This document shows, one piece after another, positions 15,395-23,434 of a stretch of 64,000 nucleotides of DNA (position 1 is the first letter of the stretch; every line of letters begins with the position of its first letter). Origin of the DNA: Clostridia bacterium (lineage in GTDB: Bacteria; Bacillota; Clostridia; Acetivibrionales; JAFADI01); assembly GCA_026418695.1 (NCBI GenBank), contig JAOAAU010000052.1, forward strand, positions 20,929 to 84,928, written 5' to 3'. Under the pieces are notes generated by a model. That model had not been told where the DNA came from. It saw nothing but the letters and a program-made list of their open reading frames with translations, and made no database searches. The translations under genes were made by a program, and so were the position numbers.

Positions 15395-17005
15395 ATGGGG
15401 TCTGTGAGTTCACTCTTATTGACATTATTACCGATTGCGGTAATTTTGTGTATGCTCATTATTTGGAAAAAACCGGCGGATATTAGTGGTATTGTCGGTT
15501 GGATCGTCATTTCAGCAGTAGCATTATTCTTTTTTCAAACCTCTTTTGAAGTCATCATGAGATCTACAGCAGCAGGTTTGATAAAATCTTTTTCCGTTTC
15601 TCTGATCGTAGCCACATCACTTCTTCAAATGGCTTATATGGAGAAAACCGGAGCCTTGAAAAGAATCATCATCTTTATTAAAACAATAGCAAGCGAGAAC
15701 CGTGCAGTTCAAATTATGCTCATCAATATCGGATTTGGAACACTGATGGTTGCTGTTGGAGCAACGCCGGTATCTTTACTCCCGCCGATTTTGCTAGCCA
15801 TGGGTTATTCGACCTACGTAGCTATTGCACTTCCTGCCATCGGCTATGATTCCTTGTGTACTTACGCCCTATTGGGTGCGCCCATCGTCGTATTTGTGGA
15901 TATTGCAAACGGGTTTCTCGGTAAAGGAAATGAAATCACACTTGCACAAGCAGGCAGCGTATTCTTCATGTTTTTACCGATTGTATCCACTTTGATTGGC
16001 TTTTGTATGCTATGGATCGTAGACAAGTGGAAAGGAATCAAGGAGGGTGCTCTGCCATGCCTGATTACCGGCTTGGTAATCGGTATTGTGTCCTATTTCA
16101 CCAACAGGGTTGAAAATCTTGTAGTCCTCACAGGGATACTTTGCGGCTTGGCCGTCATTGGTGCCATGGTCATTTATCTGCTTGTAACTGGAAAAAAGGT
16201 GATTGATAAAAGCAGATTAAGTAAGGAAGAACTTGATTATGAAAAGAAATATCCTTTGTGGAAGGCATTAATGCCATGGATCCTCTTAATCGTAGTGATT
16301 TTGGCTTTGAATATCCCGAAAGACATCTTCAATTATCTCTATAAGGTTCAAAAAGTACCGATTCTCGGAGTTAGTGCCGATGGAAAGGCTATCGATACAA
16401 GAGCGCTTTGGAATGCATATACCTGGATTTTTGTGAGTATTTTGCTCTCTATTCCATTCCTGCGCCCAACTTCAGTACAGCTGAAGGATACTATAAAGAC
16501 CTGGTGGAAAAGAGCTCCAAGACCTGTATTTTCTGCGGCGATCTTCTTTGCCATCGGTGAAGTCATGAATATGTCGGGCTTTGATATGGCATCGAAGAAA
16601 TTTGTTGCCAGCAGCATGGTGAAAGTTCTTGCAGACTCATCTTCACTGTTTTTCCAGAACGCGTATGGCGCTGTCGTCTCCTTCATTGGTCTCTTTGGAG
16701 GGTTTATAACAGGAAGTGAGGCATCCACCATAGCGATGTTTGCCAAATACTCCATGACGACTGCAAAGAACCTGAACATGGGTCTGGGCGGAATCCTTGT
16801 AATTACTGCCGGACTTGCCTTTGGTGGAGGTCTTGCCAGTGTTATTTCACCGGCCAAGCTACAGAATGCTGCAGCCTCGATTGATAAGCTCGGAGAAGAA
16901 ACACAGGTGATCCGCGTAGCTTTTGTATTTTCCATAATTCTAACGGCGATTACTTCGGTCTTTGTTATGATATTGCTTAAGACAGGAATTTTTGGATTGC
17001 TTTAA
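15395..17005 (+). CDS. L-lactate permease (LctP)-family transporter
   Basis: 536 residues with about 13 hydrophobic segments. The marks GFGTLMVAVGATPVSLLPPILLAMGY and the later GGFITGSEASTIAMF and FGGGLASVISPAKLQNAAAS, with re-entrant Gly/Ser/Pro-rich loops, match the LctP family of 2-hydroxy-acid permeases. Known members import lactate or glycolate with protons. Directly downstream are phenylacetate-CoA ligase and indolepyruvate oxidoreductase genes, so the cargo here may be an aryl-lactate, aryl-acetate or similar acid; that is inference. ATG 15395 follows GGTAGG. The gene is 69 bases from paaK with no terminator seen between them. Confidence 0.75.
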   Translation: MGSVSSLLLTLLPIAVILCMLIIWKKPADISGIVGWIVISAVALFFFQTSFEVIMRSTAAGLIKSFSVSLIVATSLLQMAYMEKTGALKRIIIFIKTIASENRAVQIMLINIGFGTLMVAVGATPVSLLPPILLAMGYSTYVAIALPAIGYDSLCTYALLGAPIVVFVDIANGFLGKGNEITLAQAGSVFFMFLPIVSTLIGFCMLWIVDKWKGIKEGALPCLITGLVIGIVSYFTNRVENLVVLTGILCGLAVIGAMVIYLLVTGKKVIDKSRLSKEELDYEKKYPLWKALMPWILLIVVILALNIPKDIFNYLYKVQKVPILGVSADGKAIDTRALWNAYTWIFVSILLSIPFLRPTSVQLKDTIKTWWKRAPRPVFSAAIFFAIGEVMNMSGFDMASKKFVASSMVKVLADSSSLFFQNAYGAVVSFIGLFGGFITGSEASTIAMFAKYSMTTAKNLNMGLGGILVITAGLAFGGGLASVISPAKLQNAAASIDKLGEETQVIRVAFVFSIILTAITSVFVMILLKTGIFGLL

Positions 17006-17074
17006 ACAAAAAATGGATTGCTTATAAAAATATTTTAATATTGATTTATCGGATGGATCAGAGGGGGAATCACA

Positions 17075-18373
17075 ATGATTTGGAACAAGGAGGCTGAATG
17101 CCTTACCAGAAAGGAAATGGAGGCTGTTCAGCTTGAAAGGTTAAAGGATGTTGTTAAAAGGGCTTACGAGAACGTGCCGTTTTACAAGAAGCGTTTTGAT
17201 GAAATCGGCTTGAAGCCTGAACATATCGTAACATTAAAAGACATCGAAAAGATTCCGTTTACAACCAAGAATGACTTGAGAGACAACTATCCCTACAGCC
17301 TGTTTGCTGTTCCGATGAAGGAGATCGTTCGTATTCATGCATCCTCAGGGACAACCGGAAAGCCAATCGTTGTTGGATATACAAGAAGAGATATGGAAAA
17401 TTGGTCTGAGTCAGTGGCAAGATTGATTGTTGCTGCTGGCGGAAGTGATGAGGATATCGCGCAGGTGGTTTTCGGATATGGGTTATTTACCGGAGGCTTC
17501 GGATTGCATTATGGTCTTGAAAAGGTTGGAATCACTGTTGTTCCAGCTTCCAGCGGCAATTCTGAAAGGCAGATGATGCTGATGCAGGATTTCGGAGCGA
17601 CCATCATCGTAGGAACTCCCTCCTATGTATTATACCTCTCTGAAATAGCTGAAGAAATGGGCGTCAAAAAGGGCATGCATAAACTCAGATTAGGGTTGTT
17701 TGGGGGCGAAGGCCATACTCCTGAAATGAGAGCTGAAATCGAAAAGAGATGGGGAATCCTTGCAACGGAAAACTATGGTTTAAGCGAAATTGTTGGACCT
17801 GGTGTTTCCGGAGAGTGTATACATCAATGCGGAATGCATATCAATGAAGATCATTATTATCCTGAAATTATTGAATCAGATAGCGGAAATACCCTGGGGT
17901 ATGGACAAAAGGGAGAATTGGTACTTACGACCCTCACCAAAGAAGGAATTCCAATGCTCCGCTACAGAACCAAGGATATCACCATTCTCAATCCCGAACA
18001 GTGTAAATGCGGAAGAACCAATGTCCGCATGAACAAGGTACTGGGAAGAACGGATGATATGCTCATCATCCGGGGTGTGAACGTATTCCCGTCTCAGATT
18101 GAAAGTGTACTGGTAGGTATGGAACACATTGGGCCTCACTACCAGATCATTGTAAAGAAAAAAGGGTATATGGATGACATCGAAATCAATGTTGAGCTGA
18201 TCGATGGAAAAATGCTGGAGCGCTATAGTGAGCTTGAAAAGCTTGAAAATGAAATAAGACATAAACTCAAGACAGTACTGCAGATTGATGCAAAAGTCAA
18301 GCTTGTCAACCCAAAGACCATCGAACGCTCTGTAGGCAAGGCAAAAAGAGTCATTGATTTGAGAAATCAATAG
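17075..18373 (+). CDS. paaK: Phenylacetate--CoA ligase, first copy
   Basis: 432 residues, standard PaaK length. The adenylate-forming signature is [20 protein letters not shown] near residue 88, then ENYGLSEIVGPGVSGEC and [20 protein letters not shown], the PaaK-specific hinge. The Cys residues CIHQCGMH and CKCG are also typical. It couples phenylacetate or a related aryl acid with CoA and ATP. Beside IorAB the reverse or balancing direction is plausible: releasing the acid from aryl-acetyl-CoA with ATP synthesis, as proposed for archaeal and clostridial aromatic amino-acid fermentation. ATG 17075 follows GAGGGGG. Confidence 0.93.
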   Translation: MIWNKEAECLTRKEMEAVQLERLKDVVKRAYENVPFYKKRFDEIGLKPEHIVTLKDIEKIPFTTKNDLRDNYPYSLFAVPMKEIVRIHASSGTTGKPIVVGYTRRDMENWSESVARLIVAAGGSDEDIAQVVFGYGLFTGGFGLHYGLEKVGITVVPASSGNSERQMMLMQDFGATIIVGTPSYVLYLSEIAEEMGVKKGMHKLRLGLFGGEGHTPEMRAEIEKRWGILATENYGLSEIVGPGVSGECIHQCGMHINEDHYYPEIIESDSGNTLGYGQKGELVLTTLTKEGIPMLRYRTKDITILNPEQCKCGRTNVRMNKVLGRTDDMLIIRGVNVFPSQIESVLVGMEHIGPHYQIIVKKKGYMDDIEINVELIDGKMLERYSELEKLENEIRHKLKTVLQIDAKVKLVNPKTIERSVGKAKRVIDLRNQ

Positions 18374-18454
18374 GAATGCCAGGTTTTTGTGATATTTTCA
18401 ATTTACAATTAGAAGTGTAGCGATTAAAATATTAAATATATCATTTGCTTTCAT

Positions 18455-18489
18455 GAATTGCCAAAGGTTTTGACAATTCTAATTTTTTT
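18455..18489 (+). terminator. Weak terminator or attenuator between paaK and iorA
   Basis: GAATTG (18455-18460) pairs with CAATTC (18474-18479) around a 13-base loop, followed two bases later by T7. The short stem makes it weak; it may only reduce read-through into iorA. Confidence 0.35.
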
Positions 18490-18503
18490 GAATGGGGGAT
18501 TTT

Positions 18504-20249
18504 ATGAGGAAACTAATGCTTGGTAACGAAGCGGTTGCCAGAGGGGCTTATGAAGCAGGAGTTACTGTTGCAGCAGCCTATCCAGGAACGCCCAGTACTG
18601 AAATTACAGAAAATATTGCGAAGTACGACGAAATCTACTCGGAATGGTCACCCAATGAAAAGGTATCACTGGAAGTGGCGATCGGGGCATCCATTGCAGG
18701 AGCAAGAGCGATATGTTCTATGAAGCATGTCGGATTAAACGTTGCTGCAGACCCGTTGTTCACAGTTTCCTATACCGGTGTCAACGGCGGTCTAGTCATC
18801 ATGGTGGCAGATGATCCCGGAATGCACAGCTCTCAGAATGAGCAGGACAGCAGATTCTATGCCAGAGCTTCCAAGGTGCCGATGCTGGAACCGGCAGACA
18901 GCCAGGAATGCAAGGATTATGTAAAGATGGCTTTCGAGCTTAGTGAAAAATTCGATTGTCCGATGTTCGTCCGGCTTTCCACAAGAATTGCCCATTCTCA
19001 AAGTGTTGTTGAACTGGGAGATAAAGTAGAGTATCAACTGAAAGAATATAAGAAGAATTTTGATAAATATGTCATGATGCCGGCTATGGCCAGAAAAAGG
19101 CATGTCGAAGTTGAAAAGAGAATGGCGGCCCTTCGTGAATTCTCAAATACAACGGAATTAAACAGAATTGAATGGGGAAACAAGGAAATTGGCATCATTA
19201 CCAGCGGTATTGCATATCAGTACGCGAGAGAAGCTTTTGGAGATGTTTCCTATCTGAAACTTGGTATGGTTCATCCGCTTCCAGAAAAGCTCATTGCCGA
19301 CTTTGCCAAGGAAGTGAAAGCACTTTATGTAGTTGAAGAACTGGAACCTTTCATTGAAAACCAGGTGAAAAAACTAGGCATACAAGTCATCGGGAAGGAT
19401 AAGTTACCTGTCATCGGTGAACTTGGTGCGCAACTGATCAGTGAAAAAATTCTTAATAAAAAGATTGAAGTTAAATCGCCGATCAACGACGTTGTTCCTG
19501 TCCGGCCACCGGTCATGTGTCCTGGCTGTCCGCACAGAGGAATGTTCCACGTGTTGAAGAAATTAAAACTTGTTGTCAGCGGGGATATCGGCTGCTATAC
19601 ACTTGGAGCCCTTCCACCGACAGAGGCTATGGATACGTGTGTATGTATGGGAGCCAGTGTCAGCGGCGCTCATGGTATGGAAAAAGCAAGAGGCAAGGAT
19701 TTTGCAAAGAAAACAGTTGCCATCTTGGGCGATTCAACCTTCATTCATTCCGGAATTACCGGGTTGATTGACATCGTTTACAACAAAGGGAATTCGACAG
19801 TCATCATCCTTGATAACTCTATCACCGGTATGACCGGACACCAGCACAATCCTACAACAGGGTTTACTATCAAGGGAGAACCGGCAAAACAGGTGGATCT
19901 TGTAAAGCTGGCTCAAGCAGTAGGAGTAGAAAGAGTCGCGGTGGTTGATCCTTTTGATATTAAAGAGTTTGAAAAAGTCGTCAAGCAGGAGATTGCGGCA
20001 GAGGAACCTTCCGTGATCATTTCACAGCGTCCGTGTGCGCTCTTGAAAAACGTTCAATTCGACGGACCATTAACCATCAACAACGAGAAGTGCAAAAAGT
20101 GTAAACTCTGTTTGGCCATCGGCTGTCCTGCGATTGTCGACAAAGGGGACAAAATCGAAATCAATGAAGCCCTTTGCGTTGGATGCAAACTGTGTACAAA
20201 ACTCTGCAATATAAATGCGATAGAAAAGGCTGGTGATCTGAATGGATAA
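18504..20249 (+). CDS. iorA: Indolepyruvate:ferredoxin oxidoreductase, alpha subunit
   Basis: ATG 18492 is in frame, but GGGGGAT at 18494-18499 is better placed for ATG 18504 (581 residues). The N-terminal pyruvate-ferredoxin-oxidoreductase-like part has AAAYPGTPSTEI. The TPP-binding part has CPGCPHRGMFHVL, GDIGCYTLG and GDSTFIHSGITG...NSITGMTGHQ. The C-terminus has two ferredoxin-type cluster motifs, CKKCKLCLAIGCP and CVGCKLCTKLCN. With IorB it oxidatively decarboxylates indolepyruvate, phenylpyruvate and related aryl 2-oxo acids to the acyl-CoA while reducing ferredoxin. The stop overlaps iorB by 8 bases, so the subunits are coupled. Confidence 0.96.
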   Translation: MRKLMLGNEAVARGAYEAGVTVAAAYPGTPSTEITENIAKYDEIYSEWSPNEKVSLEVAIGASIAGARAICSMKHVGLNVAADPLFTVSYTGVNGGLVIMVADDPGMHSSQNEQDSRFYARASKVPMLEPADSQECKDYVKMAFELSEKFDCPMFVRLSTRIAHSQSVVELGDKVEYQLKEYKKNFDKYVMMPAMARKRHVEVEKRMAALREFSNTTELNRIEWGNKEIGIITSGIAYQYAREAFGDVSYLKLGMVHPLPEKLIADFAKEVKALYVVEELEPFIENQVKKLGIQVIGKDKLPVIGELGAQLISEKILNKKIEVKSPINDVVPVRPPVMCPGCPHRGMFHVLKKLKLVVSGDIGCYTLGALPPTEAMDTCVCMGASVSGAHGMEKARGKDFAKKTVAILGDSTFIHSGITGLIDIVYNKGNSTVIILDNSITGMTGHQHNPTTGFTIKGEPAKQVDLVKLAQAVGVERVAVVDPFDIKEFEKVVKQEIAAEEPSVIISQRPCALLKNVQFDGPLTINNEKCKKCKLCLAIGCPAIVDKGDKIEINEALCVGCKLCTKLCNINAIEKAGDLNG

Positions 20250-20814
20250 GCTTAATATCATGTTAGTCGGTGTCGGTGGCCAGGGTTCCTTGCTTGCCAG
20301 CAGAATTTTAGGAAATGTCGCACTGAAGATGAACTTTGATGTCAAGGTTTCCGAAGTACACGGGATGTCCCAGAGAGGCGGCAGCGTTGTCACCTACGTC
20401 AAATTTGACAAAAAGGTATATTCGCCGTTGATTGAAAAGGGAGAAGCAGACCTGATCGTTGCTTTTGAACAGCTGGAAGCCCTTCGCTGGATTGAATTTC
20501 TGAAAGACGGCGGCAAAATGATCGTCAACGAGCAGAAAATTAACCCTATGCCAGTCATCATCGGAAAAGCAAAATATCCGGAAAACATTATTGATAAAAT
20601 TAAGTCTCATTATAATAACACAATTTCAATTGATGCCTTAAAAATTGCCAAAGAATGTGGTAATATTAAAGCAGTCAATATTGTTTTGTTGGGATTGATG
20701 GCAAAATCCACCGATATCCGGAAGGAAACCTGGATCGAGGCCATCACCGAAACCGTACCTGCAAAATTCCTGGATGTAAACGTAAAGGCCTTTGAAGCAG
20801 GATACCATTCATAA
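20242..20814 (+). CDS. iorB: Indolepyruvate:ferredoxin oxidoreductase, beta subunit
   Basis: 190 residues, the usual length. It begins with the gamma-type oxidoreductase motif VGVGGQGSLLASRILG, then HGMSQRGGSVVTYVKF, conserved in IorB/KorC-like subunits. It forms the core dimer with IorA in the cytoplasm. ATG 20242 lies inside the end of iorA (overlap 8 bases), with AAGGCTGGTGAT as a modest ribosome binding site, consistent with translational coupling. The downstream 237-base gap holds a purine/pyrimidine element rather than a clear terminator. Confidence 0.95.
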   Translation: MDKLNIMLVGVGGQGSLLASRILGNVALKMNFDVKVSEVHGMSQRGGSVVTYVKFDKKVYSPLIEKGEADLIVAFEQLEALRWIEFLKDGGKMIVNEQKINPMPVIIGKAKYPENIIDKIKSHYNNTISIDALKIAKECGNIKAVNIVLLGLMAKSTDIRKETWIEAITETVPAKFLDVNVKAFEAGYHS

Positions 20815-20904
20815 AACGAACATATAGCCTGATGCTTTTGTGTGGGGCGGTCTTTTCCGTAATCCCTGAAAGCCATTTCCACGGGGGAATGGATAGGCTT
20901 CATG

Positions 20905-21035
20905 ATAGTTGAGAGTCGAGTGCTGAAAGTTGAAACAACATGAAGATAGGCTTGGGATCAGAATGATTTTAAGCTTCTCTTCCTGTTTGATTTTGCTTTT
21001 CATTCTTATCTCTTCATTCTTAATTATTAATTGAA
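20905..21035. repeat. Intergenic purine/pyrimidine element, copy 1
   Basis: The gap between iorB and the second paaK contains a short purine-rich part with degenerate 7-base units (AGTTGAG, AGTCGAG, TGCTGAA, AGTTGAA at 20907-20934). A pyrimidine-rich part follows (about 20971-21035) that ends TTCATTCTTAATTATTAATTG. Read on the minus strand that end (CAATTAAT..AAGAATGAAGAG) resembles the end of a second element at 31825-32060. It codes for nothing I can see and lies just before a gene start in both places. Confidence 0.45.
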
Positions 21036-21051
21036 CACAGGGGGTTGTACT

Positions 21052-22353
21052 ATGAAGTTCTGGAATCCGACATACGAATGTATGTCCAGGGAAGAGATGA
21101 CCAGAGTACAGACGGAAAGACTCATCAATACCGTCAAAAAAATCTACCACAATGTGCCTTTCTATCGGGACAAGATGCAGAAAAAGGGGATTGAGCCCGG
21201 CGATATCAAATCCATCGATGATCTCAAAAATCTTCCTTTTACCTACAAACAGGATTTGAGAGATACCTATCCCTATGGCTTGTTTGCTGTACCGCTCAGT
21301 GAGATCGTAAGAATCCACGCTTCATCCGGAACTACAGGAAGACAAACGGTCGTAGGGTATACCAGAAGAGATTTGGATACATGGTCTGAAGTCATGGCAA
21401 GAACCTTGACCTCGGCCGGTGGAAGCAAGGAATCCTTTATCCAGGTTGCCTATGGCTATGGCCTGTTTACAGGCGGTCTGGGTACACATTACGGCGCAGA
21501 AAGGATAGGCGCATCCGTAATTCCGATTTCAGGTGGAAATACGAAAAGACAGCTCCAGATCATGAAGGATTTTGGAACTACCCTTTTGGCGTGTACACCA
21601 TCTTATGCTTTGTATTTGGCTGAGGAAATGGAAGAAGCAGGAATCAAGAAGGAAGATTTGAAATTGAAGTCTGGTGTGTTTGGTGCTGAACCCTGGTCTA
21701 CCAATATGCGTAACGAGATTGAAGAACGCTTGGGCATCATGGCCATTGATATCTATGGGTTAAGCGAAATCATCGGCCCGGGTGTCGCTACGGAATGTCC
21801 ATGCAAATGTGGTTTGCATATTCAGGAAGACCACTTCATTCCCGAGATCATTGATCCGGTTACTGAAGAAGTTTTGCCGCCGGGAACGAAGGGTGAACTT
21901 GTATTCTCAACTGTTACCAAAGAAGGCTTGCCATTGATCCGTTACAGGACAAGAGACATCTCATCTTTGAACTATGAAGTTTGTGAGTGCGGCAGAACCT
22001 TGGTCAGGATGAGTAAAGTAACAGGTAGATCAGATGATATGCTGATTATTCGAGGAGTCAACGTATTCCCGTCCCAGATAGAAAGCGTACTGCTCGAAAT
22101 CGGTGAAACGGCACCGCACTATCTTCTGATTGTGGACAGAATTGAAAACCTGGATAGCCTTGAAGTTTGGGTTGAAATGACCCCCAACTTATTCTCGGAT
22201 GAGGTGAAGCGCATCGAGGATATCGAGAGAAAGATCAGGAAAGAAATTGAAAGCACCCTCGGAATCAACGCTAAAGTTAAGCTGGTAGAACCTAAATCCA
22301 TTGAAAGAAGTGAAGGTAAAGCCAAGAGAGTTATTGACAAGCGTAAACTATAG
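21052..22353 (+). CDS. paaK: Phenylacetate--CoA ligase, second copy
   Basis: 433 residues from ATG 21052, chosen over the upstream TTG 21031 because CAGGGGG at 21038-21044 lies 7 bases before it. It has [37 protein letters not shown] and [20 protein letters not shown]. Compared with the first copy, the region after the lid reads [12 protein letters not shown] rather than LFGGEGHTPEMR and the substrate pocket region differs, so the two probably prefer different aryl or branched acids. It is followed by an ACT-domain protein, a pairing common in anaerobes. Confidence 0.93.
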   Translation: MKFWNPTYECMSREEMTRVQTERLINTVKKIYHNVPFYRDKMQKKGIEPGDIKSIDDLKNLPFTYKQDLRDTYPYGLFAVPLSEIVRIHASSGTTGRQTVVGYTRRDLDTWSEVMARTLTSAGGSKESFIQVAYGYGLFTGGLGTHYGAERIGASVIPISGGNTKRQLQIMKDFGTTLLACTPSYALYLAEEMEEAGIKKEDLKLKSGVFGAEPWSTNMRNEIEERLGIMAIDIYGLSEIIGPGVATECPCKCGLHIQEDHFIPEIIDPVTEEVLPPGTKGELVFSTVTKEGLPLIRYRTRDISSLNYEVCECGRTLVRMSKVTGRSDDMLIIRGVNVFPSQIESVLLEIGETAPHYLLIVDRIENLDSLEVWVEMTPNLFSDEVKRIEDIERKIRKEIESTLGINAKVKLVEPKSIERSEGKAKRVIDKRKL

Positions 22354-22432
22354 TTTTCATTATAAAAGCTTTGGGTTAAGAATTGGGAAAAGGTGTATAT
22401 CATCGGATCCCAACCCTAATCCTTGTTATAAC

Positions 22433-22456
22433 TTTCATCAATCTGAATTGATGAAA
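22433..22456 (+). promoter_or_regulatory. Hairpin just upstream of the ACT-domain gene
   Basis: TTTCATCAAT (22433-22442) pairs with ATTGATGAAA (22447-22456), loop CTGA. It ends a few bases before the AAGGAGGAGAG ribosome binding site. There is no T-tract, so it is more likely an mRNA stabiliser or translational element than a terminator. Confidence 0.4.
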
Positions 22457-22475
22457 AACTGAAGGAGGAGAGATT

Positions 22476-22907
22476 ATGTTAGTTAAACAGATTTCCGTAT
22501 TCCTTGAAAACAAATCCGGAAGGCTCGCTGAGGTTACCAAGATTCTGGGGGAAAATGAAATCAACATCAGTGCCCTATCCATTGCGGATACTACTGATTT
22601 CGGGATTTTGAGGCTCATCGTCAACAATCCTGAAAAGGCTGAAGCAGCATTAAAAGACAACGGCTTCACCGTTAGCTGCACCAGTGTCATTGCCATTGGC
22701 GTAAGCGATCAACCGGGCGGATTGTCCGTTGCACTGGATATTCTCGATAAAGAATCCATTGGAATCGAGTACATGTATGCTTTTGTCGGCAGACCTGGTG
22801 ATGAAGCTTATGTTATTCTCAGAGTCGAAGAGCCGGATCGGGCGATCGAGGTGCTTACAAAGAAGGATATCAAAGTTTTATCCTCCAGTGCAGTTTATGA
22901 GCTTTAA
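22476..22907 (+). CDS. Tandem ACT-domain protein
   Basis: 143 residues made of two ACT domains, about residues 1-70 (VKQISVFLENKSGRLAEVTKILGENEINISALSI) and 71-143 (SVIAIGVSDQPGGLSVALDILDKESIGIEYMYAF). ACT domains bind amino acids and control enzymes. Proteins of exactly this size commonly follow paaK/ior genes in anaerobes and may sense an aromatic or branched amino acid for that pathway; the ligand is not known from sequence. ATG 22476 follows a strong GGAGGAGAG. Confidence 0.88.
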   Translation: MLVKQISVFLENKSGRLAEVTKILGENEINISALSIADTTDFGILRLIVNNPEKAEAALKDNGFTVSCTSVIAIGVSDQPGGLSVALDILDKESIGIEYMYAFVGRPGDEAYVILRVEEPDRAIEVLTKKDIKVLSSSAVYEL

Positions 22908-23000
22908 TGTGAGAAGATAAGCTCTTCTCCGTGGAGAATATCAGACAAAATCCTACCCTGGTCGTAAAATATAGTAAATCGATTTTATGAGGGGATATTT

Positions 23001-23198
23001 ATGGATAGAAGATTATATTTATCTGATGCGGATAAAAAGATCGGCGGCGTTTGCGGCGGTATCGGAGAATATTTCAATATTGATCCGACCATCATCCGGC
23101 TTCTGGCTGTGATCTTTACATTTATGAGCGTTGGAACCGGGCTGATTGCATATTTTGTTGCATGGGCCATCATTCCAAGCAGACCGAACCGGTTTTAA
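23001..23198 (+). CDS. PspC-domain membrane protein
   Basis: 65 residues, essentially one PspC domain. It has RLYLSDADKKIGGVCGGIGEYFNIDPTIIRL, then a hydrophobic helix ending AYFVAWAIIPSRP. PspC proteins are small inner-membrane proteins; in enterobacteria they act in the phage-shock envelope stress response, but single-domain Firmicutes versions are mostly uncharacterised. ATG 23001 follows GAGGGG. It is a single-gene unit closed by a strong terminator. Confidence 0.88.
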   Translation: MDRRLYLSDADKKIGGVCGGIGEYFNIDPTIIRLLAVIFTFMSVGTGLIAYFVAWAIIPSRPNRF

Positions 23199-23211
23199 AC
23201 TGAACTTTCAG

Positions 23212-23246
23212 AAAGCTATGTAATTCATATTACATAGCTTTTTTCG
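23212..23246 (+). terminator. Terminator after pspC-like gene
   Basis: A perfect 13-base-pair stem (23212-23224 with 23229-23241), loop TCAT, then T run. Confidence 0.92.
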
Positions 23247-23434
23247 TGATGATCAACAAAAACTGTTCAAGTAATTCCAAATAGTATCCAGTTTATCAAG
23301 CAGATAGGTTTATGCATCAACAAGAATCCAATGCGGATGAAGTATTGAAATATAAATTCTTATTTGCCAAGGGTTTGATTTATGTTAAAATTATTTAGAG
23401 TTTATTTAATATGAAGTATTACGGGGTGTAGGAT

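Noticed and set aside
16348..16935. 195-codon minus-strand frame inside the LctP-type gene
   Set aside because: Complement of membrane-helix codons; no initiation signal and no domain.
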